A stretch of DNA of 8,896 nt from positions 1 through 8,896 of the forward strand of contig JAVBYK010000464.1 of assembly GCA_030824095.1 (NCBI GenBank), read 5' to 3'. Each line of letters begins with the position of its first letter. Positions within the stretch are counted from its first letter, which is position 1. The notes under the pieces were generated by a model. It was not told the DNA's origin. It saw nothing but the letters and a program-made list of their open reading frames with translations, and did no database searches. Below, piece after piece: positions 1 to 5,627 of this stretch. Position numbers and translations under genes: made by a program. The DNA comes from a bacterium (GTDB lineage: Bacteria; Pseudomonadota; Gammaproteobacteria; Burkholderiales; Burkholderiaceae_C).

Positions 1-840
<840 letters not shown>

Positions 841-842
841 GG

Positions 843-1748
843 CTAGCTCCAGTACAAACGCGTGGGGTTGTCCACCAGCAGCTTGCGCTGCAGTTCCGCC
901 GTGGTGGCAATCTGCGGAATGAAATCCACCAACAGACCATCATCGGGCATATGGTCCTTGAGATTGGGGTGCGGCCAGTCGGTGCCCCACAGCACGCGGT
1001 CCGGGAAGGTCTCAACCAGGTGTTTGGCAAACGGCACCACGTCCTGGTAAGCATGTTGCTCGCCGTTCAAGGCCTTGGGCCCAGTGACGCTGAGCCGCTC
1101 GGGGCAGCTCACCTTGCTCCAGATATTGCTGTGCTCGCGCATCATCTTCACAAACAGCGCGAACTCCGGCCCATCTACCGCCTTGCTGACATCCGGGCGG
1201 CCCATGTGGTCGACCACCACGGTGGTCGGCAGCGCGGTGAAAAAGTCATACAGCTCGGGCAGGTCTTGCGCCTCGAAGTACACCACCACATGCCAGCCCA
1301 ACGGGGCGATGCGGTTCGCAATCTCCAGCAGCACCTCGCGCGGCGTGAAATCGGCTAGGCGCTTGACGAAGTTGAAGCGCGTGCCACGCACACCGGCTCC
1401 GTGCATGTCCTGCAACTCGGCGTCGGGCACATCGCGCTTGACGGTGGCCACGCCGCGCGCCTTGTTGTTGGACGCCTTGAGCGCATCGACCAGCGCACGG
1501 TTGTCCGAGCCATGGCAGGTGGCCTGCACGATGACGTTCTTGTCAAAGCCCAGGTGGTCACGCAGTGCAAACAACTGGTCCTTGGAGGCGTCGCACGGCG
1601 TGTACTTGCGCTCCGGTGCATACGGAAACTGGTCGCCAGGGCCAAACACGTGGCAGTGGGCGTCCACGCTGCCGGGCGGCAGCTGAAAGCGGGGCTTGCT
1701 GGGGCCGGTATACCAGTCCAGCCAGCCAGGGGTCTTGGTGAATTCCAT
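843..1748 (-). CDS. ligI: 2-pyrone-4,6-dicarboxylate (PDC) lactonase, amidohydrolase superfamily
   Basis: It hydrolyses the lactone PDC to 4-oxalomesaconate, the step after CHMS dehydrogenase in protocatechuate 4,5-cleavage. It has 301 residues against about 293 for Sphingobium LigI. It begins MEFTKTPGWLDWYTGP, and the His-x-His pair falls at His31 and His33 (VDAHCHVFGP), matching LigI numbering. Further landmarks are VVVDHMGRPD (His181) and VLWGTDWPHPN (Asp257, the expected general base). LigI is known as an amidohydrolase that works without a bound metal. I chose the ATG at 1748 because the recognised family N-terminus begins there and AGGAA lies about five bases upstream. The frame stays open to 1829, but that extension reads into a dispersed repeat. 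The Comamonas name is pmdD. It sits 2 bp before ligA and 191 bp after the aldolase gene; that gap is filled by repeats. Confidence 0.93.
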   Translation of the reverse strand: MEFTKTPGWLDWYTGPSKPRFQLPPGSVDAHCHVFGPGDQFPYAPERKYTPCDASKDQLFALRDHLGFDKNVIVQATCHGSDNRALVDALKASNNKARGVATVKRDVPDAELQDMHGAGVRGTRFNFVKRLADFTPREVLLEIANRIAPLGWHVVVYFEAQDLPELYDFFTALPTTVVVDHMGRPDVSKAVDGPEFALFVKMMREHSNIWSKVSCPERLSVTGPKALNGEQHAYQDVVPFAKHLVETFPDRVLWGTDWPHPNLKDHMPDDGLLVDFIPQIATTAELQRKLLVDNPTRLYWS

Positions 1749-1760
1749 AGGGTTCCTGAT

Positions 1761-1819
1761 AATTGCTATCAATAAGGTAGCTGCTTTAGCAATATTGACG
1801 AGGGTTAGAGGCCGATTTG
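1761..1819. repeat. Dispersed 59-bp intergenic repeat, copy 1
   Basis: This copy begins AATTGCTAT and ends with GAGGGTTAGAGGCC followed by GATTTG. A second copy of exactly the same length lies at 8505-8563. The two ends and a central TAGC are conserved between the copies, while the middle has diverged. It sits between ligI and the aldolase gene, directly upstream of the ligI ribosome-binding site. I recall AATTGCTAT...TAGCTGCTAGCGC...GGGCTAGAGGCC elements as abundant in Comamonadaceae intergenic DNA; that is memory, not a search result. Confidence 0.65.
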
Positions 1820-1850
1820 TTCCACGCACCGAGCACCAAGAGCCTGGGGG

Positions 1851-1920
1851 GCAAAGCGTTCTGCGCAGGTCAAGGAGGAGCCCGCGTAGCGGGCGGGGGA
1901 CACGGAGCAGAACGCTGTGC
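1851..1920. repeat. Nested palindromic element in the aldolase-ligI gap
   Basis: The outer arms at 1851-1866 and 1905-1920 are inverted repeats matching at 14 of 16 positions, including a perfect 10-bp core (AGCGTTCTGC at 1855-1864 and GCAGAACGCT at 1907-1916). Inside is a perfect 6-bp hairpin, GCCCGC-GTA-GCGGGC, at 1880-1894. Neither strand has a T-run after the stem, so it is not an obvious intrinsic terminator. It looks like a REP-like or small transposable palindromic element inserted between two operon genes. In the mRNA it would form a stable structure just after the aldolase stop codon. Confidence 0.6.
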
Positions 1921-1943
1921 CGCCTAGCCGCCTAGCCGCCTAG
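1920..1943. repeat. Three tandem copies of the 8-mer CCGCCTAG
   Basis: Three perfect head-to-tail copies of CCGCCTAG run from 1920 to 1943. The rightmost copy contains the TAG stop codon of the aldolase gene (1942-1940 on the minus strand), so the array starts inside the coding sequence and runs out into the gap, abutting the palindromic element. It is consistent with slippage at an insertion edge. Changes in copy number would add or remove sequence downstream of the stop without altering the protein. Confidence 0.75.
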
Positions 1944-2623
1944 TCCACATACCGCAGCCCGGCCTTTGCCAGCCCTTCCCGCATCTTGTAGTAATCGAGT
2001 CCCAATACACCCGAGGCAAAGATGGCGCGCTTGTCACCTTCGTTGGCCTCACGCGCCTCCGCCGCATCGGCAACTTTTTGCGCGATGGCAGCGGGGACAA
2101 CCACCACACCATCGATGTCGGCAATCACCACATCACCCGGATTCACCTGGGCTCCCGCGCACACTACGGGCACATTGACCGAGCCCAAAGTCGCCTTGAT
2201 CGTGCCCTTGGCGTGAATGGCTTTGCTGAACACCGGGAAGTTCATCTCGGTCAGGTCCTTCACGTCCCGCACACCGCCGTCGATGATCAGGCCAACCGCG
2301 CCGCGCGCCTGGAAAGACGTAGCCAACAGGTCGCCAAAAAAACCGTCGGCGTTGTCGGTGGTGCAGGCGGCCACGGCCACATCACCAGGCTGCAGCTGCT
2401 CGGCAGCCACATGCATCATCCAGTTGTCGCCGGGTTGCAGCAGCACTGTGACCGCAGTGCCGCAGATGCGGGCTTCGTTGTAGATGGGGCGCATGTAGGG
2501 CTTCATCAGGCCGACGCGGCCCATGGCCTCGTGGATGGTGGCCACGCCGAAGCGCGAGAGTTTTTCGACGGCGGCCTTGTCGGCGCGGGTGATGTTGCGT
2601 TTGACGATGCCTAAATTGTTCAT
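1940..2623 (-). CDS. ligK: 4-carboxy-4-hydroxy-2-oxoadipate (CHA/HMG) aldolase
   Basis: It splits 4-carboxy-4-hydroxy-2-oxoadipate into pyruvate and oxaloacetate, the last step of the pathway; family members also decarboxylate oxaloacetate. It is a class II metal-dependent pyruvate aldolase with the RraA-like fold. It has 227 residues, the usual size. The family motif D-X20-R-D-X2-E/D is present as Asp98, Arg119, Asp120 and Asp123 (GDLLATSF, then [11 protein letters not shown]). The ATG at 2623 has a good AGGAGA upstream and gives the expected start [15 protein letters not shown]. The Comamonas name is pmdF; the Pseudomonas equivalent is galC. It is separated from the hydratase gene by 76 bp holding a hairpin element and from ligI by 191 bp of repeats, unlike the tightly packed genes downstream. 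Confidence 0.93.
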   Translation of the reverse strand: MNNLGIVKRNITRADKAAVEKLSRFGVATIHEAMGRVGLMKPYMRPIYNEARICGTAVTVLLQPGDNWMMHVAAEQLQPGDVAVAACTTDNADGFFGDLLATSFQARGAVGLIIDGGVRDVKDLTEMNFPVFSKAIHAKGTIKATLGSVNVPVVCAGAQVNPGDVVIADIDGVVVVPAAIAQKVADAAEAREANEGDKRAIFASGVLGLDYYKMREGLAKAGLRYVD

Positions 2624-2649
2624 GTTGGTCTCCTAAGTTGCACGGCTTA

Positions 2650-2693
2650 TTGGGGTCAGGTCTGCTTCGCTTCGCTCTCGAACCCGACCCCAA
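2650..2693. repeat. REP-like hairpin element between hydratase and aldolase genes
   Basis: The arms at 2650-2661 (TTGGGGTCAGGT) and 2682-2693 (ACCCGACCCCAA) are inverted repeats with 11 of 12 positions pairing, around a 20-base loop. In the direction of operon transcription the T-run comes before the stem, not after it, so it does not fit an intrinsic terminator. TTGGGGTC/GACCCCAA arms are typical of REP-type repeats that are moved by RAYT (Y1) transposases. No such transposase is in this window. Confidence 0.65.
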
Positions 2694-2699
2694 AAAACC

Positions 2700-3728
2700 T
2701 TATTGGCTTTTGGCGGTTAGTAGTGCATCCAGCCGTGGGAACACGCGCCGGGCGTTGCCTTCGTAAATCTGCTGACGGTCCGCGGCGCTCAGGATCTTGG
2801 ACGCTTCGATGTAGCGCTTGGTGTCGTCGTAATAGTTGCCGGTCTCGGGATCAATGCCGCGCACCGCGCCGATCATCTCGCTGGCAAACAGCACGTTCTT
2901 CACCGGGATGACGGTGTTCAACAGGTCAATGCCCGGCTGGTGGTAGACGCAGGTGTCAAAAAAGATGTTGTTCAGCAGGTGGTCCTGTAGCAGCGGCTTT
3001 TTCAGCTCCTGCGCCAAACCACGGAAACGGCCCCAGTGGTAGGGTACGGCGCCGCCGCCGTGGGGAATCAGGAACTTCAGCGTGGGGAAATCCTTGAACA
3101 GGTCGCTGGTCAGGCACTGCATGAAGGCCGTGGTGTCGGCGTTCAGGTAGTGCGCGCCGGTGGTGTGAAAGCAGGCATTGCAGCTGGTGGACACATGGAT
3201 CATGGCCGGCAGGTCGTACTCCACCATTTTTTCGTAGATGGGGTACCAGTGCTTGTCCGACAGCGGGGGCGAGGTCCAGTGGCCGCCGCTGGGATCGGGG
3301 TTCAGGTTGATGCCGACCGCGCCGTATTCCTTGACGCACTTTTCCAGCTCGGGAATGCAGGTGGCGGGGTCTACACCGGGGCTTTGCGGCAGCATGGCCA
3401 CCGGCACAAAGTGGTCGGGGAAGAGGGTGCTGACGCGGTAGCACAGTTCGTTGCAGATGGCGGCCCAGGTGCTGGACACATTGAAGTCGCCGATGTGGTG
3501 GGCCATGAAGCTGGCGCGCGGGCTGAACAGCGTGAGATCGCTGCCGCGCTCCTTCATCAGGCGCAGCTGGTTGGACTCGATCGACTCGCGCAGCTCGTCG
3601 TCGCTGATTTTCAGGGCAGCCACTTTGGGCATCATCGCCGGGTCTTTGATACCGGCAATTTGCTGGTTGCGCCAGGTTTCCAGCGCCTTGGGCGCCGTGG
3701 TGTAGTGGCCGTGGCAGTCGATGATCAT
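2700..3728 (-). CDS. ligJ: 4-oxalomesaconate hydratase, amidohydrolase superfamily
   Basis: It adds water to the oxalomesaconate tautomer to form 4-carboxy-4-hydroxy-2-oxoadipate. It has 342 residues against 341 for Sphingobium LigJ. It begins MIIDCHGHYTTAP. The zinc ligands reported for LigJ all fall at the same numbers: His6, His8, His178 (PAMIHVS) and Glu284 (LFASEMIG). His223 in IPHGGGAVPYHWGR is also conserved. The ATG at 3728 has GAGGAGA about eight bases upstream. The gap from the binding-protein gene is 21 bp, so the two are co-transcribed. The Comamonas name is pmdE. The tautomerase (ligU/pmdU/galD) that normally supplies its substrate is not encoded in the window, and is either elsewhere or replaced. 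Confidence 0.93.
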   Translation of the reverse strand: MIIDCHGHYTTAPKALETWRNQQIAGIKDPAMMPKVAALKISDDELRESIESNQLRLMKERGSDLTLFSPRASFMAHHIGDFNVSSTWAAICNELCYRVSTLFPDHFVPVAMLPQSPGVDPATCIPELEKCVKEYGAVGINLNPDPSGGHWTSPPLSDKHWYPIYEKMVEYDLPAMIHVSTSCNACFHTTGAHYLNADTTAFMQCLTSDLFKDFPTLKFLIPHGGGAVPYHWGRFRGLAQELKKPLLQDHLLNNIFFDTCVYHQPGIDLLNTVIPVKNVLFASEMIGAVRGIDPETGNYYDDTKRYIEASKILSAADRQQIYEGNARRVFPRLDALLTAKSQ

Positions 3729-3749
3729 GGGTCTTGTCTCCTCGGGTTC

Positions 3750-4475
3750 TTATTGCGAATGGGTGTGTGCGGGCTCCATGCCCTGGCGCCGCTTGGCGGC
3801 TTCTGCGTCGCTCGATGCCATGAAGTCCAGCAGCGCGCGCACCTCGGAGGCACGTGTGCAACCGGTGGCCATGGCGGCGGAGAAGGTGGTGGTGATCTGG
3901 ATGGCGCTGGGCAGTGGGCCGACGATTGCGATGCCATCCACATGGATCAGCTCGCTCAATTGCTGGAAGCCCAGCGCGACCTCGCCCTGGGCCACCAGGC
4001 TGCCCACGGGTACGCCGGGGGGGGCGGTGACGATGCGGTCCTTGATCTGGTCGGCAATGCCCCAACGCTCAAACAACTGGGCCAGCGCAACACCACTGGG
4101 GCCAGTCGAGTAGCTGATCGCAGGCGCGGCCAACACGGCCTGGCGCACGGCGTCTTCGCTGCTGATGTCCAGCACCGCCGCACCGGCGCGCACGGCCACG
4201 GCCACACCGGAGTGCACCAGGTCGGTCACGCTGTCGGCGCGCAGATGGCCGGCGGCCACGAGCTTGGCGATGGCGTCGGATGCCAGGATGACCACATCAA
4301 CGGCCTCGCCCGCCTGCACGCGCTTGGCGGCGTCCACGCCGCCGACCGACTCGATGGCAAAGGCTTGACCGGTGCGCGCGACGTAGGCCGCCGTCAGTTC
4401 GGCCAACAACTGGCGGGTGGCCATGGAGGAGATGCCCGACAGGGGCGCTGGTGCTGTGCTTGCTGGAGTTTGCAT
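3750..4475 (-). CDS. ModA-like (SBP_bac_11 type) substrate-binding-fold protein, no signal peptide
   Basis: This is the first gene of the operon, with 241 residues. The sequence resembles molybdate-binding-protein type periplasmic binding proteins: LSGISSMATRQLLAELTAAY, then VDVVILASDAIAKLVAAGHL, then ISYSTGPSGVALAQLFERWG, then GEVALGFQQLSELIHVDGI. The binding domain starts almost at once, at about residue 11. I see no hydrophobic signal segment. Reading upstream in frame from 4475 finds a GTG at 4481 and then no usable start before a TAA at 4551-4553, and the intervening codons do not encode a signal peptide. It is therefore probably cytoplasmic, unlike true transport receptors. No ABC permease or ATPase gene is nearby. 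It occupies the place where Comamonas carries pmdU and pmdK. Function is unknown; an enzymatic or ligand-sensing role in the pathway is possible. No clear ribosome-binding site precedes the ATG. Confidence 0.8.
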   Translation of the reverse strand: MQTPASTAPAPLSGISSMATRQLLAELTAAYVARTGQAFAIESVGGVDAAKRVQAGEAVDVVILASDAIAKLVAAGHLRADSVTDLVHSGVAVAVRAGAAVLDISSEDAVRQAVLAAPAISYSTGPSGVALAQLFERWGIADQIKDRIVTAPPGVPVGSLVAQGEVALGFQQLSELIHVDGIAIVGPLPSAIQITTTFSAAMATGCTRASEVRALLDFMASSDAEAAKRRQGMEPAHTHSQ

Positions 4476-4543
4476 GACCACAATTCTGGGCTGAGCCGGG
4501 TATCCAAGGAAGACCGGGCTACTACTAGCAGCTATCGCAAATC

Positions 4544-4568
4544 GGCATAATTAAGCCTTAGCTATTCC
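4544..4568. promoter_or_regulatory. Candidate LysR-type operator in the divergent promoter region
   Basis: An interrupted dyad is centred on 4556. It consists of TAAG-C-CTTA at 4552-4560, ATA/TAT at 4547-4549 and 4563-4565, and GG/CC at 4544-4545 and 4567-4568, so 9 of 12 position pairs are complementary. It contains two symmetric T-N11-A matches (4548-4560 and 4552-4564), the LysR box form. An outer TAATT/AATTA pair lies at 4548-4552 and 4570-4574. A possible operon promoter overlaps it on the minus strand (TTGGGA at 4571-4566 and TATGCC at 4549-4544, 16-bp spacer). A possible regulator -10 (CATAAT, 4546-4551) lies on the plus strand. The promoter calls are weak; the dyad is directly visible. 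Confidence 0.5.
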
Positions 4569-4579
4569 CAATTACCGTT

Positions 4580-5491
4580 ATGGACCTGAAGCAACTGGAA
4601 TACTTTGTGCGCGTGGCCGAGATGGGCAGCTTCACCCGCGCCGCCATTGCGCTGGACGTGGCGCAGCCCGCGCTGAGCCGCCAGGTGCGCTTGCTGGAGG
4701 TGGAACTGCGGCAAAACCTGTTGACCCGCAATGGCCGCGGCGCCGTGCCCACCGAAGCCGGCAAGCTGCTGCTGGCCCATGGCCGCGGCATCCTGCACCA
4801 GGTGGAGCGTGCCAAGGAGGAATTGGGCCGCGTGCGCGGCGCCCTCGCCGGGCGGGTGGCGGTGGGTCTGCCGACCAGTCTGGCGCGGGTGTTGACGGTG
4901 CCGCTGACCCGGGCCTTTCGCCAGCAGATGCCGGATGCCACGATATCCATCAGCGAAGGCCTGTCGGTGGCCATGCTGGAGTCGCTGGTCAATGGGCGCC
5001 TGGACATTGCGGTGCTGTACAACGCCCAGGCCAGCCCGGACATTGAAATCCTTCCTTTGCAGGACGAAGACCTGATGCTGGTGCAGCGGCGTCCACCGGG
5101 CCTGCAGGAGGACCCCGGCCCCGGCCCTATTGCGCTGAGGGAGGTGGCCAAGTTGCCGCTGGTCATACCCAGCCGCCCCAACGCGATTCGCATGCAGGTG
5201 GAGTCCGAAATGGCCAATATTGGCTGCCGCCCGGTGATTGCGCTGGAGATAGACGGTGTGTCCGCCATCCTGGACCTGGTGGCCGACGGCGCCGGCAGTG
5301 CCGTGCTGTCGCGCAACGCGGTGACCAACTCCATACGCCCCTCGGCCTTCACGGTGCGCTCGATTGACGGGCCGCCACTGCGCACCCGGGTGTCGCTGGC
5401 CACCAGCTCGTTGCGCCCGGCCACGCTGACGCAGCAGGCCACGCTCACGCTGATCCGCGACACGGTTGCGCAGATCATGCCGCCGGTTTGA
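4580..5491 (+). CDS. LysR-type transcriptional regulator, probable regulator of the protocatechuate operon
   Basis: It has 303 residues, the usual LysR length. The N-terminal winged helix-turn-helix is clear: MDLKQLEYFVRVAEMGSFTR leads into the recognition helix region AQPALSRQVRLLE (about 28-40), and GRGAVPTEAGKLLL ends the DNA-binding domain near residue 65. Residues from about 90 to 300 form the effector-binding domain (GRVAVGLPTSLARVL and onward). It is divergent from the catabolic operon with a 104-bp shared intergenic region, the classical arrangement for a LysR regulator controlling its neighbour and itself. The inducer is likely a pathway intermediate or protocatechuate, but that is inference. 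No Shine-Dalgarno is obvious before the ATG at 4580, and the candidate operator ends only 11 bp upstream of it, so the leader is short and autorepression is plausible. Confidence 0.9.
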   Translation: MDLKQLEYFVRVAEMGSFTRAAIALDVAQPALSRQVRLLEVELRQNLLTRNGRGAVPTEAGKLLLAHGRGILHQVERAKEELGRVRGALAGRVAVGLPTSLARVLTVPLTRAFRQQMPDATISISEGLSVAMLESLVNGRLDIAVLYNAQASPDIEILPLQDEDLMLVQRRPPGLQEDPGPGPIALREVAKLPLVIPSRPNAIRMQVESEMANIGCRPVIALEIDGVSAILDLVADGAGSAVLSRNAVTNSIRPSAFTVRSIDGPPLRTRVSLATSSLRPATLTQQATLTLIRDTVAQIMPPV

Positions 5492-5565
5492 GGCGCTGCG
5501 TTGATGCATCACAGGACTTTGGTCCCGATCCCGGGAATGACCCAGGCCATGATTTAGCATCGCAG

Positions 5566-5584
5566 GGTTGGCTGTTGGCCAACC
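5566..5584. repeat. Hairpin upstream of the transporter gene
   Basis: A perfect 7-bp inverted repeat, GGTTGGC-TGTTG-GCCAACC, lies in the 136-bp gap between the LysR gene and the transporter ATG at 5628. There is no T-run after it, so a terminator for the regulator gene is not well supported. It could be an operator or a leader structure for the transporter unit. I see no convincing promoter in the rest of this gap. Confidence 0.4.
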
Positions 5585-5627
5585 TGCACACCCTGTTCCA
5601 CCGCGCGTGACCCAACGCCCCAGCACC

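Noticed and set aside
1749..1829. A 27-residue N-terminal extension of LigI
   Set aside because: The frame is open, but it translates the dispersed repeat; the family N-terminus and the ribosome-binding site both point to the ATG at 1748.
1920..1943. CRISPR-like array
   Set aside because: Units are only 8 bp, directly abutting with no spacers, and there are no cas genes.
2650..2693. Intrinsic terminator inside the operon
   Set aside because: The stem is strong, but in the operon direction the T-run precedes it and no T-run follows.
3036..4550. A 504-codon open frame on the plus strand opposite ligJ and the binding-protein gene
   Set aside because: It is antisense to two well-supported genes, has no recognisable domains, and its Gly/His/Ala-rich composition is typical of a high-GC shadow frame.
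4580..5478. Long minus-strand open frames opposite the LysR gene
   Set aside because: They are antisense to a clear LysR protein, Ser/Arg-rich, and lack any domain signature.
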